From positions 124,001 to 188,000 of the forward strand of contig NZ_JAAOXM010000002.1 of assembly GCF_011605345.1 (NCBI RefSeq): a DNA stretch of 64,000 bases, written 5' to 3'. A program made the translations under genes and the position numbers. The stretch's first letter is position 1. Each line of letters begins with the position of its first letter. This document shows positions 16,348 through 24,587 of the stretch, piece by piece. Source of the stretch: Burkholderia sp. D-99 (lineage in GTDB: Bacteria > Pseudomonadota > Gammaproteobacteria > Burkholderiales > Burkholderiaceae). The notes under the pieces were generated by a model that did no database searches, was not told the origin of the DNA, and saw only the letters and a program-made list of their open reading frames with translations.

Positions 16348-17010
16348 TCAGAACTCCATGTCGAGTTCGTCGATGTCTTCGTGCTCCGCCTTCGCCGCCT
16401 CGATCCACTCCGCCACGAACGGATGCGCGAGCACCTGCATGCCGTACTCGGCGATATCGGGCTCCAGTTTCACGTCGTAGGTCAGGAAGCGCGTGACGAC
16501 CGGCGCATACATCGCGTCGGCGATGCCGATCTCTGCGCCGAACAACCAGGGGCCGCCGTACGCGGCCAGGCACTCGCGCCAGATCGTCACGATCCGCTCG
16601 ATGTCGTGCTGTGCGCGCGACCAGATCCGGAAGCCGGGGAAATGCGCGCGCAGGTTCATCGGCAACGCGGATCGCAACGCGCTGAAACCGGAATGCATCT
16701 CGCCGCAGATCGACCGGCAATGCGCGCGCGCTTTCCGGTCTTCGGGCAGCAGCCGCGCCTGCGGCCGGATTTCGTTCAGGTATTCGGCAATCGCGAGCGT
16801 GTCCCACACCGTGTTGCCGTCGTGCGTCAGGCACGGCACGAGTATCGACGGCGACAGCAGCAGCAACTCCGCGCGCGACGCGGCATCGATCGGCACGCTG
16901 ACCGTCTCGAACACGAGCCCGCTCAGCTTCGCGAGCAGCCAGCCGCGCATCGACCACGACGAGTAATTGCGGCTGCTGATGGTCAGTGTTGTCTGCCCGG
17001 TGACTTCCAT
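16348..17010 (-). CDS. glutathione S-transferase
   Basis: A 220-residue GST of the beta-proteobacterial type with an N-terminal Ser-Ser-Trp-Ser-Met-Arg active-site stretch (about 18-23), Val-Pro-Cys-Leu cis-Pro segment and Asp-Thr-Leu-Ala-Ile-Ala-Glu-Tyr-Leu glutathione-binding helix. The C-terminal helical half contains the Ile-Ala-Asp-Ala-Met helix cap. The ATG at 17010 follows GGGAG. A longer open frame to 17082 adds only Arg-rich residues. It is divergent from the PHA depolymerase gene (289 bp between). Substrate unknown. Confidence 0.88.
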   Translation of the reverse strand: MEVTGQTTLTISSRNYSSWSMRGWLLAKLSGLVFETVSVPIDAASRAELLLLSPSILVPCLTHDGNTVWDTLAIAEYLNEIRPQARLLPEDRKARAHCRSICGEMHSGFSALRSALPMNLRAHFPGFRIWSRAQHDIERIVTIWRECLAAYGGPWLFGAEIGIADAMYAPVVTRFLTYDVKLEPDIAEYGMQVLAHPFVAEWIEAAKAEHEDIDELDMEF

Positions 17011-17299
17011 GTCGCTCCCCTGTCCAAAACCGTTCGTGCCCCTGCACCGAAAACGGACGCCGTGTGGCGTCACCCGCACCATGCCGGTGCCGCGGATTCG
17101 CCGAACTGGCGCGGCAACGCACGCTGTCGCGGCACGTGCCGCACGTCAGGCCGGCGCGGCAACGCATCGCATACGGCTGCCGCTTGTCGCGTGCCGCCAG
17201 CGCCGCCGCCGCCCCGAACCGCGTGCAACGCGCGTGCCAGCCGCGGGCTGGCACATGGCTTGCCTCGTTCAATGCAACGCGGCACAACGAGCGACGGTC

Positions 17300-18655
17300 A
17301 TGAATCTGCTTGCCTATCCGTTCTATCAATGGTCTGCCGAATGCATGCGCCCGGCGCGCGCATGGGCCGCCGCCGCCCGCGCGACGATGTCGCTGTGGCC
17401 ACCCGCCACCACGACGCCGACCGGCCGCATGCTCGACGCGCTGTGCGAACTGCTCGAATGCTGCGCGTTCTCGCACCGGCGTCCGCCGTTCGGCATCGCG
17501 TCGATCGTCGTCGACGGCGAAACGGTGCCGATCGTCGAGGAAGCCGCCGCGGCTACACCGTTCGGCACGCTGCTGCATTTCCGCAAGGCGCTGCCGGTCG
17601 CGCGCCAGCCGCGTGTACTGATCGTCGCGCCGATGTCCGGGCATTTCGCGACGCTGTTGCGCGGCACCGTGCATACGATGCTGGCCGACCATGACGTGTA
17701 CATCACCGACTGGCACAACCCGCGCGACATCCCGCTGACGGCCGGACGGTTCGGCTTCGACGAATACGTCGTGCACGTGATCGACTTCATCCGCCAGATC
17801 GGCCCGGACGCGCACGTGCTCGCGATCTGCCAGCCGACCGTCGCCGCGCTCGCGGCGGTCGCGCTGATGGCCGCCGGCGGCGATCCCGCGCAGCCCGCGA
17901 GCCTGACGCTGATGGCGGGGCCGATCGACTGCCGCGTGAATCCGACGAAGGTCAACGCGCTCGCGACGAGCCAGCCGATCGAATGGTTCGCGCGGAACCT
18001 GATCAGCGTCGTGCCGGCGGGCTTCGTCGGGGCGCAGCGCTGCGTGTATCCCGGCTTCGTGCAGGTCGGCGCGTTCATGTCGATGAATCCCGATCGCCAC
18101 GCGGCGTCGTTTGCCGACCTGTACTACGAGCGCGCGAAAGGCGACCCGGCGAAAGCCGACACGCTGCGGCACTTCTACGACGAATACTTCGCCACCGCTG
18201 ATCTCACCGCGGAGTTCTATCTGGAGACGGTCGAGAAAGTGTTCCAGCAATATGCGCTCGCGCGCGGCGAGCTGACGGTCGGCGACCGGCTCGTCGAGCC
18301 GGCGGCGATCCATCGCACCGCGCTGCTGACGATCGAAGGCGAGAAGGACGATATCTGCGCAGTCGGCCAGACGGTGGCCGCGCAGGAGCTGTGTTCGGGG
18401 TTGCCGCCGTACCTGAAGACGCACCACGTGCAGACCGGGGCGGGCCACTACGGCGTGTTCAACGGCAGCCGCTGGGAAACGCAGATCTATCCGATCGTGC
18501 GCGCGACGATCCACGACAACGAGCCGTACGATCGCACCGCGGGCGCGGACGGCAATGCGGACGGCACGCACTACGTGACGCTGCGCGCGCTGCTCGACGC
18601 ACGCGCAACGGCGCACGATGCCGCGACCGGCACGGCGCCGCATCACGCCCGCTGA
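17300..18655 (+). CDS. phaZ: intracellular polyhydroxyalkanoate depolymerase
   Basis: A 451-residue protein of the intracellular PHB depolymerase family (TIGR01849 type; usual length about 410-450). In place of a Ser lipase box it has Ala-Ile-Cys-Gln-Pro-Thr, with Cys178 at the position of the nucleophile Cys183 described in Ralstonia PhaZ1. The acid is likely in Glu-Gly-Glu-Lys-Asp-Asp and the base in Gly-Ala-Gly-His-Tyr-Gly-Val-Phe near residue 395. It degrades stored polyhydroxybutyrate to 3-hydroxybutyrate. The N-terminus has no signal peptide. It is convergent with the DUF3761-type gene across a shared terminator. Confidence 0.92.
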   Translation: MNLLAYPFYQWSAECMRPARAWAAAARATMSLWPPATTTPTGRMLDALCELLECCAFSHRRPPFGIASIVVDGETVPIVEEAAAATPFGTLLHFRKALPVARQPRVLIVAPMSGHFATLLRGTVHTMLADHDVYITDWHNPRDIPLTAGRFGFDEYVVHVIDFIRQIGPDAHVLAICQPTVAALAAVALMAAGGDPAQPASLTLMAGPIDCRVNPTKVNALATSQPIEWFARNLISVVPAGFVGAQRCVYPGFVQVGAFMSMNPDRHAASFADLYYERAKGDPAKADTLRHFYDEYFATADLTAEFYLETVEKVFQQYALARGELTVGDRLVEPAAIHRTALLTIEGEKDDICAVGQTVAAQELCSGLPPYLKTHHVQTGAGHYGVFNGSRWETQIYPIVRATIHDNEPYDRTAGADGNADGTHYVTLRALLDARATAHDAATGTAPHHAR

Positions 18656-18671
18656 AACCGAACGCTGCTGA

Positions 18672-18704
18672 AAACAAAACGCCCCGCCTGGGCTGGCGGG
18701 GCGT
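18672..18704 (-). terminator. rho-independent terminator between convergent genes
   Basis: A 9-bp G+C stem (18680-18688 with 18695-18703, loop of six) is followed on the minus strand by TTTTGTTTT. It ends the DUF3761-type gene and may also stop phaZ transcription from the other side. Confidence 0.85.
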
Positions 18705-18761
18705 GAATTGCTGCCGTGTGCAAGCGACGCGCGAGGAAGCGGGCTCGCGCGTCAGCCTGCG

Positions 18762-19229
18762 TTACGAACAGGCCTTGCCGTGCGACGCGTGGTAGCCCTT
18801 CGCCTTCGCGTCGGCTTCCGACATGTAGCTGCCGTGCTTCGTCTTGCCGTAGTACTTGTCGGTCGAGCAGTGATAGACCTTCGTGCTGTCGTTGGCCCAC
18901 ACCTTGCCCGGGCCGCCGCCCGGCGCTGCCGCCGCGGTCGTCGCGGCCGCGCTCTTCGCCGGCGCGGTGCCGGACGCCGCGGCAGCGGAAGCTGCCGTTG
19001 CCGGCGTGGCGGCCGGTGCACTCGCGGCTGCCGCCGACGATGCGCCGTACCAGGTCTTCACGCCCTTGTGGCCGGCACATGCGCCCTTCTTCGACGCGCC
19101 CGAGTAGAACGAGCCGTCCTTGCACAGACCGGTCGTGCCGGCCGGCGCGCTGGCCGGAACCTGCGCGAACGCACCGATCGACATACCCATGCCGGCGACC
19201 AGCGCGGCGATCAACATCGTCTTTTTCAT
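18762..19229 (-). CDS. secreted DUF3761-type protein
   Basis: A 155-residue exported protein with signal peptide (cleavage near Ala-Phe-Ala-Gln, residue 23). Residues about 32-62 form a small Cys-containing domain of DUF3761 type (Cys-Lys-Asp-Gly-Ser-Phe-Tyr-Ser then Gly-Ala-Cys-Ala-Gly-His). An Ala/Thr/Pro-rich flexible linker follows. The C-terminal 50 residues are a second Cys module (Val-Tyr-His-Cys, Tyr-Tyr-Gly-Lys-Thr, final Lys-Ala-Cys-Ser). Function unknown; envelope location likely. The ATG at 19229 follows GGAGAGG. The His-rich peptide gene lies 61 bp upstream on the same strand. Confidence 0.8.
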   Translation of the reverse strand: MKKTMLIAALVAGMGMSIGAFAQVPASAPAGTTGLCKDGSFYSGASKKGACAGHKGVKTWYGASSAAAASAPAATPATAASAAAASGTAPAKSAAATTAAAAPGGGPGKVWANDSTKVYHCSTDKYYGKTKHGSYMSEADAKAKGYHASHGKACS

Positions 19230-19290
19230 GGTCCTCTCCTGATTTGCCTGACTGAAGAATGCGTTCCGGGTAGCCCCGGGAAAGTCGCGG

Positions 19291-19428
19291 TTACCGCACC
19301 CAGCGGCACACGCGATGGTGGTGATGATCGAAGTGACACTCACGGTGCGAATGGGCTTCGGCGAGTGCCGGAACGAGAACGGCACAGGCCACTGCGGTGG
19401 CCGTCAGGATCTTCGCGATGCGCTTCAT
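19291..19428 (-). CDS. small secreted His/Cys-rich peptide (45 aa)
   Basis: Translation from the ATG at 19428, preceded by GGGAG, gives 45 residues ending in TAA at 19291. A classic signal peptide is present (Met-Lys-Arg-Ile-Ala-Lys, hydrophobic core, Ala-Leu-Ala-Glu-Ala cleavage near residue 25). The mature 20 residues contain six or more His, two Cys and several Arg, including four consecutive His. It is likely a tiny periplasmic metal-binding peptide; this is inference from composition. It sits 61 bp before the DUF3761-type gene and probably shares its transcript. Confidence 0.7.
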   Translation of the reverse strand: MKRIAKILTATAVACAVLVPALAEAHSHRECHFDHHHHRVCRWVR

Positions 19429-19757
19429 GAAACTCTCCCGGGTAGGTCAACCGGTGATCCGGCTGGTACCTCCTTAACGCCGGTCGTCGACAGGCCGTGC
19501 ACCGCATCCCCACGCAATTGACGATCTTTGACATCGCAGTGCCGCCGACGCGTCGAAGCTGACGAATGTCTTTCTTTTCTTTCCAGATCTTCAGCTTCGC
19601 GACCGTTCGGAATTCGAAAGAATGTGACGGAGGGGAAAGCGAATCGCAGGTGTGGTGGGGGCACACGGGAGCTGCCGTGTAACGCGCAACGAAAAAACCG
19701 CCCGAAGGCGGTCCGATGCAAGCGTGCGCATGATGCGCGTCTCGGGCAACCGGGCAG
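19429..19757. other. intergenic region with promoter side and terminator
   Basis: No gene is supported in these 329 bp. The left part should hold the promoter of the His-rich peptide gene. The right part holds the terminator of the cupin gene at 19690-19712. The middle is somewhat A+T-richer. Confidence 0.5.
19691..19712 (-). terminator. rho-independent terminator of the cupin gene
   Basis: A 6-bp stem (19697-19702 with 19707-19712) closed on the minus strand by a TTCG loop and followed by six T. It lies 45 bp after the cupin stop. Confidence 0.85.
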
Positions 19758-20192
19758 CTACGCGCCCGCCTCGCCCCACGGTGTCGGCGGCGGCACCGCG
19801 CACGGCCCGTCGACGTCGATCGACTTGAAATCGGCGGGCCCGACGATCTCCAGATATTCCATATCAGGCGAGTAGTCGAACAGATAGTGGACGATCCCCG
19901 GCGCCTGATGCACGCAGTCGCCGGCCGCCACCAGCGTCTCGCGTTCGCCGTACATGAAGCGCGCCCAGCCCTTCAGCATGATCACGATATGGAACTCGGC
20001 CTCGTGACGGTGCCAGCCGGTGCCCGCCTCCGGTGCATGATTCGCCCTGACGAGCTGCGCGACGACCTTGCCGTTCGTCGCGGCCGCGATACCGAGATCG
20101 CGATACAGGAAGAAGTCGCGCAGGCCTTCGCCGCGATACGCGGTGTCCTGCGGCTTCACATGGGAAAAATGGGTCGTTGTCGGCGTGCTCAT
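19758..20192 (-). CDS. cupin-domain protein
   Basis: A 144-residue single-domain cupin. Motif 1 reads Gly-Thr-Gly-Trp-His-Arg-His-Glu-Ala-Glu-Phe-His (about 57-68) and motif 2 includes Gly-Asp-Cys-Val-His-Gln-Ala-Pro-Gly-Ile-Val-His (about 91-102), supplying His/Glu metal ligands. Such proteins are small metal-dependent isomerases, dioxygenases or sensors; nothing here defines the reaction. It is flanked by gaps of more than 200 bp and a terminator, so it is probably monocistronic. Confidence 0.85.
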   Translation of the reverse strand: MSTPTTTHFSHVKPQDTAYRGEGLRDFFLYRDLGIAAATNGKVVAQLVRANHAPEAGTGWHRHEAEFHIVIMLKGWARFMYGERETLVAAGDCVHQAPGIVHYLFDYSPDMEYLEIVGPADFKSIDVDGPCAVPPPTPWGEAGA

Positions 20193-20401
20193 CGTGGTGC
20201 TCCTTCATCGAAAGGATCAAGCCTGACAAGCATTTAGCGTTCCAGTTTGCGACGGCGTGAAGCCGTGCAGGATACCGCTCGTGGGTGTCGCGAAGCGGCC
20301 ATTGACGGACGCGCTGGCGCAACTGTAAGCGTACTTCAATCTCCGCATCGCCCGCGACGCCGTTGCAGCTTCACGGGCGATGCGCAGCGCTGCCCGCCTG
20401 C

Positions 20402-21169
20402 CTACTTCAACCGCCCCGACAGGAACTGCCCGAGCCGTTCGCTCTTCGGGTTCACGAGAATCTCCTGCGGATTCCCTTCCTCCTCGATCTTCCCCTGATG
20501 CAGGAAGATCACGTGATTCGACACGTTGCGCGCGAAGCCCATCTCGTGCGTGACGACGACCATCGTGCGGCCTTCCTCGGCGAGCTTCTGCATCACCTTC
20601 AGCACTTCGCCCACCAGTTCCGGATCGAGCGCCGAAGTCGGCTCGTCGAACAGCATCACTTCCGGCTCCATCGCGAGCGCGCGAGCAATCGCCACGCGCT
20701 GCTGCTGGCCGCCCGACAGATGCGCCGGATACATGCCCTCCACGCGCGGCGCGAGGCCCACTTTCTCCAGGTACTTGCGCGCCCGAGCGATCGCTTCGTC
20801 CTTGCCGATCCCCAGCACGGCCATCGGCGCTTCGATCACGTTCTCGAGCACCGTCATGTGTGCCCACAGGTTGAAGTGCTGGAACACCATCGACAGCTTG
20901 GTGCGCATCCGCTGCAACTGCTTCTGGTCGGCCACGCGCAGCGAGCCGTTGCGGTCGCGCGTGGTCTGGATCGGCTCGCTGCCGATCGTGATCTGCCCCG
21001 AGCACGGCTGCTCGAGGAAGTTGATGCAGCGCAGGAACGTGCTCTTGCCGGAGCCGCTCGAGCCGATGATGCTGATCACGTCGCCGGCCTTCGCCTTCAT
21101 CGACACGCCCTTCAACACCTCGTTGTCGCCGAACTTCTTGTGCAGGTTGTCAACGGTAAGCTTGTACAT
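20402..21169 (-). CDS. hisP: basic amino acid ABC transporter, ATP-binding protein (HisP type)
   Basis: A 255-residue ABC ATPase. Walker A Gly-Ser-Ser-Gly-Ser-Gly-Lys-Ser-Thr is at 36-44, the signature Leu-Ser-Gly-Gly-Gln-Gln-Gln-Arg near 150 and Walker B Val-Met-Leu-Phe-Asp-Glu-Pro near 170, with the switch His in Val-Val-Thr-His-Glu. Sequence and length are those of HisP/ArtP-type polar amino acid importers. It is the last gene of an operon binding protein - HisQ - HisM - HisP, 33 bp after hisM. It powers uptake of histidine, lysine, arginine or ornithine; the exact ligand is not decided by sequence. Confidence 0.92.
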   Translation of the reverse strand: MYKLTVDNLHKKFGDNEVLKGVSMKAKAGDVISIIGSSGSGKSTFLRCINFLEQPCSGQITIGSEPIQTTRDRNGSLRVADQKQLQRMRTKLSMVFQHFNLWAHMTVLENVIEAPMAVLGIGKDEAIARARKYLEKVGLAPRVEGMYPAHLSGGQQQRVAIARALAMEPEVMLFDEPTSALDPELVGEVLKVMQKLAEEGRTMVVVTHEMGFARNVSNHVIFLHQGKIEEEGNPQEILVNPKSERLGQFLSGRLK

Positions 21170-21202
21170 GCTGGGTCCTTCCTTGCGAATCTTGCGAATG
21201 CG

Positions 21203-21916
21203 TTAATGGCCGCGCGGCGAGAGGTACGCGAGCCAGCGCGTCTCGAGCTTGCGGAACGCCCAGATGAGCGTGAACACGACGATGGCGTACAGCACGGCAG
21301 CGATGCCGTAGGCCTGGAACGACATGTACGTCGCCGAATTGACGTCGCGCGTGACCTTCAGGATGTCGGGCACGGTCGCGGTGAACGCGAGCGTCGTCGC
21401 GTGCAGCATCAGGATCACTTCGTTGCTGTAGCTCGGCAGCGAGCGGCGCAGCGCGGACGGCAGGATGATCCGCGTATAAAGCTTGAAGCGCGACATCCCG
21501 TAGGCCATGCCGGCCTCGATCTCGCCGGCCGACGTCGCCTTGATCGCGCCCGCGAAGATCTCCGTCGCATACGCGCATTCGTTCAGCACGAACGCGAGCA
21601 GCGTGCAGTTCATCGCGTTGCGGAAGAACGTGTCGAGCAGCACGTGGTTGTGCACGACCTGCAGGCTGTAGATGCCCGTGTAGCACATCAGCAGCTGCAC
21701 GTAGAGCGGCGTGCCGCGGAACACGTACGTATAGAGCCACACCGGGCCCGAGATCCAGCGGTTCGACGACGCGCGCGCGATTGCGAGCGGCACGGCGAGC
21801 GCAAAGCCCAGCGCGATCGACACGACCAGCAACCACAGCGTGATCGCGAGGCCGCTGAAGCGGTAGCCGTCGGTGTAGAGATAGCTTTGCCAGTACTGGC
21901 TGATGAGTTCGATCAC
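21203..21916 (-). CDS. hisM: basic amino acid ABC transporter permease (HisM type)
   Basis: A 237-residue inner-membrane permease with five or so helices and the coupling motif Glu-Ile-Glu-Ala-Gly-Met-Ala-Tyr-Gly-Met-Ser (EAA loop) about residue 145. It begins at a GTG (21916) that overlaps the stop of hisQ by four bases, so it is translationally coupled. It pairs with HisQ to form the channel driven by the ATPase encoded downstream. Confidence 0.9.
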   Translation of the reverse strand: MIELISQYWQSYLYTDGYRFSGLAITLWLLVVSIALGFALAVPLAIARASSNRWISGPVWLYTYVFRGTPLYVQLLMCYTGIYSLQVVHNHVLLDTFFRNAMNCTLLAFVLNECAYATEIFAGAIKATSAGEIEAGMAYGMSRFKLYTRIILPSALRRSLPSYSNEVILMLHATTLAFTATVPDILKVTRDVNSATYMSFQAYGIAAVLYAIVVFTLIWAFRKLETRWLAYLSPRGH

Positions 21917-22644
21917 AGTGCGAGCCTCCGGACGCCGACGGAATAACGCTTCTCGAGGTGATGCAGCACGAGGTTGGACACCGTCGTGATCGCGAGGTAG
22001 ATCGCGCCTGCAGCCAGCGTGAAGAAGAAGAAATCGAGCGTGCTCTTGCCCGCGTCCTGCGATGCCTTGACGACGTCGGCCAGGCCGATGATCGACACGA
22101 GTGCGGTGGCCTTCACGAGCACCTGCCAGTTGTTGCCGATGCCGGGCAGCGCGAAGCGCATCATCTGCGGGAACAGGATGCGGCGGAACACGCGCCAGCC
22201 GCTCATCCCGTATGCGAAGCCGGCTTCGAGCTGGCCGCGCGGCACCGACAGGAACGCGCCGCGGAAGGTCTCGGTGAAGTACGCGCCGTAGATGAAGCCG
22301 AGCGTGATGACGCCGGCCACGAACGGGTCGATGTCGATCTGGTCCCAACCGAGCATGTCGGTGAAGTTGTTCAGCAGGATCTGGATCCCGTAGAACAGCA
22401 GCAGCATCAGCACGAGGTCCGGCACCGCGCGGATCAGTGTCGTGTAGAAGGTGCCGATCGACTTGAGCACGCGGTTCGTCGACAGCTTCGCGCTCGCACC
22501 GACGAGGCCCAGAATGAGCGACGCGGCGAGCGACAGTACCGCGAGCTTCACGGTCTCGACCGTGCCGGCCCACAGCAGCGGGCCAAATCCTTGGAAGATC
22601 ATATGAGGGATCCAGAACGAGGTGGCTGGATTGTCAATAGCCAT
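21913..22644 (-). CDS. hisQ: basic amino acid ABC transporter permease (HisQ type)
   Basis: A 243-residue permease of the His/Glu/Gln/Arg/opine family, with the EAA motif Gln-Leu-Glu-Ala-Gly-Phe-Ala-Tyr-Gly-Met-Ser near 135. Five predicted helices. It starts 132 bp after the binding-protein gene and overlaps hisM by four bases. The ATG at 22644 lacks an obvious ribosome site, so the start could be the Met at residue 16. Confidence 0.9.
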   Translation of the reverse strand: MAIDNPATSFWIPHMIFQGFGPLLWAGTVETVKLAVLSLAASLILGLVGASAKLSTNRVLKSIGTFYTTLIRAVPDLVLMLLLFYGIQILLNNFTDMLGWDQIDIDPFVAGVITLGFIYGAYFTETFRGAFLSVPRGQLEAGFAYGMSGWRVFRRILFPQMMRFALPGIGNNWQVLVKATALVSIIGLADVVKASQDAGKSTLDFFFFTLAAGAIYLAITTVSNLVLHHLEKRYSVGVRRLAL

Positions 22645-22738
22645 TAGCCGCGCATCAAACGATATCTGCGCACTACCTGATGCGAGCTGCTCATCAAGTC
22701 GGACGCATCACGCGAAGCGGGTTGCACCCACGACAGAC

Positions 22739-22768
22739 GCGGCGCGCGCCACAGCCGGTGCGCGCCGC
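22739..22768 (-). terminator. hairpin between binding-protein gene and permease genes? (downstream of receptor)
   Basis: A 9-bp G+C stem (22739-22747 with 22760-22768) lies 8 bp after the receptor stop, within the 132-bp gap before hisQ. No T-run. Such intercistronic hairpins usually stabilise the receptor mRNA so that receptor outnumbers permease. Confidence 0.5.
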
Positions 22769-22776
22769 ATGGATGG

Positions 22777-23550
22777 TCAGCCGCCGTAGACGTCGAACGC
22801 GAAGTACTTCTTCTCGAGCTTCTTGTACGTGCCGTCCTTGATGATGTCGGCGATCGCGTGGTCGATCTTCGCCTTCAGGTCGGCGTCGTCCTTGCGCAGG
22901 CCGATGCCGGCGCCGTTGCCGAGCGTCTTCGGATCGTCGATGTCCTTGCCGGCGAAGTCGAAGTTCGCGCCGCGCGGCGTCTTCAGGAAGCCGATGTCGG
23001 CCTGCACCGCGTCCTGCAGCGCCGCGTCGAGGCGGCCGGACATCAGGTCCTGGTACACGCCGTCCTGGTTCTGGTACGGCACGACCTGCACGCCCTTCGG
23101 CGCCCAGTACGCCTTCGCGTAGGTTTCCTGGATGGTGCCCTGCTCGACGCCGACCGACTTGCCCTTCAGCGATTCGGCCGTCGGCTGCAGGTTGGCGCCC
23201 TTCTTCACGACGAGGCGCGTCGGCGTGTTGAACAGCTTGTCGGAGAACGCGATCTGCTCGGCACGCGCCGGCGTCATCGACATCGACGACAGCACGCCGT
23301 CGAACTTCTTCGCCTTCAGCGCCGGGATCATCCCGTCGAAGTCGTTCTCGATCCACACGCATTTCGCCTTCAGGCGGGCGCAGATCTCGTTGCCGAGATC
23401 GACGTCGAAGCCGACGACCTTGCCGCTTGCGTCCTTCGATTCGAACGGCGGGTAGCTGGCGTCGACGCCGAACCGGATCGTCGACCAATCCTTGGCGTGG
23501 GCACCGACCGCGATGCAGGCAAGGGCAATACTGAGCGCGAGTTTCTTCAT
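22777..23550 (-). CDS. periplasmic basic amino acid binding protein (HisJ/ArgT type)
   Basis: A 257-residue solute receptor with signal peptide (cleavage after Ala-His-Ala, about residue 19). The mature start Ile-Arg-Phe-Gly-Val-Asp-Ala-Ser-Tyr-Pro-Pro-Phe-Glu-Ser is diagnostic of the LAO/HisJ/ArgT subfamily, as is Gly-Phe-Asp-Val-Asp-Leu. It captures lysine/arginine/ornithine or histidine and hands it to HisQM. First gene of the four-gene operon. The gap of 284 bp upstream should carry the promoter. A hairpin at 22739-22768 follows its stop and may lower the expression of the downstream genes. Confidence 0.92.
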   Translation of the reverse strand: MKKLALSIALACIAVGAHAKDWSTIRFGVDASYPPFESKDASGKVVGFDVDLGNEICARLKAKCVWIENDFDGMIPALKAKKFDGVLSSMSMTPARAEQIAFSDKLFNTPTRLVVKKGANLQPTAESLKGKSVGVEQGTIQETYAKAYWAPKGVQVVPYQNQDGVYQDLMSGRLDAALQDAVQADIGFLKTPRGANFDFAGKDIDDPKTLGNGAGIGLRKDDADLKAKIDHAIADIIKDGTYKKLEKKYFAFDVYGG

Positions 23551-23834
23551 GGCGTTCCTGTCATAGGCGAACTGGGCAGGGGTTCCGTCGGGCGACCGGT
23601 ACGGCATCCCGGCGGGCCCCCTTCCAACCCGGAAATCGCCCCTTCGGCGACACTCCAAGTTGTACATACAACTTTGCCCGCGCAGGGACATGGCCAGCAA
23701 TCCGTGTTTATCTCTAATTGTCGGTGGATTATGGCCGTGGGTTTCAAATCCCCTTCAATTTCAACTAATTACGAATTACATCGAGCTAAACAACAGCTTT
23801 CTCCGCATGCAGGTGCACGGTCGGGAGCGGGTTT

Positions 23835-24587
23835 TCACTTGTCTAGACCTGACGACGCCGCACCGCGCGGCCCGTCCGTCATGCCGACCGTTTCCAGACC
23901 GACCAGACGGTAGCCGAACTGCAGTTCCGTCAGCAGGTGCCGCGGGCGTGCCGGCACCGGTTCGAGCTTCTGCCGCAGGTTCGTCATGTAGACGCGCACG
24001 TAGTGCGCTCGGTCGGCGTCGTGGATGCCCCAGACCTCGGCCAGCAATTGCCGAGCGGCGATCACGCCGCCGCGGGCGCGAATCAGCGCGGCGAGCAGCC
24101 GGAATTCGAGGCGCGTCAGATGGACCGGCTCGCCGCCGCGAACCGCTTCGTGCCGGCCGAGATCGACGGTCACGTCGCCGAACCGCACGATCGACGACGA
24201 TTGCCCGTCGGCCGACACGAACGCCGCGCGCCGCAACTGCGCGCGTGCCCGCGCGAGCAGTTCAGGCACGCCGAACGGCTTCGGCAGGTAATCGTCCGCG
24301 CCCGCGTCGAGCGCCGCGACCTTCTCCACCTCCTGCTGCCGCGCCGACAGCACGATCACCGGCACCGTCGACCACTCGCGCAACTCGCGGATGAAGGTCT
24401 TGCCGTCGTCGTCCGGCAGCCCGAGATCGACGATCACGAGATCGGGCTTGCTGCTCGACGCATACATCCGCGCCTCGCGGGCCGTCGACGCCTCGCAGGT
24501 GTCGAGCCCTTCCTGTTCCAGTGCCATCCGCACGAAGCGGCGGATGTCCGATTCGTCCTCGACGATAAGTACGCGCGATCTGATCAT
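23835..24587 (-). CDS. kdpE: Kdp response regulator
   Basis: A 250-residue OmpR-type regulator. The receiver domain (1-120) has the acidic pair Glu10/Asp11, phosphoacceptor Asp54 in Val-Asp-Leu-Gly-Leu-Pro-Asp, Ser at Val-Leu-Ser-Ala and Lys in Leu-Pro-Lys-Pro-Phe. The C-terminal winged helix ends with Asn-Leu-Arg-Gln-Lys-Leu-Glu and Gly-Tyr-Arg. When phosphorylated it activates kdp transcription on potassium limitation. Its ATG overlaps the kdpD stop by four bases. It is the last gene of the kdp locus; its tail runs about 15 residues longer than in E. coli. Confidence 0.93.
   Translation of the reverse strand: MIRSRVLIVEDESDIRRFVRMALEQEGLDTCEASTAREARMYASSSKPDLVIVDLGLPDDDGKTFIRELREWSTVPVIVLSARQQEVEKVAALDAGADDYLPKPFGVPELLARARAQLRRAAFVSADGQSSSIVRFGDVTVDLGRHEAVRGGEPVHLTRLEFRLLAALIRARGGVIAARQLLAEVWGIHDADRAHYVRVYMTNLRQKLEPVPARPRHLLTELQFGYRLVGLETVGMTDGPRGAASSGLDK

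Noticed and set aside
16295..18646. Very long open reading frame on the minus strand across phaZ and the GST gene
   Set aside because: It is antisense to PhaZ, which has a clear catalytic motif and family match; the frame is Arg/His/Asp-rich, an artifact of high third-position GC.
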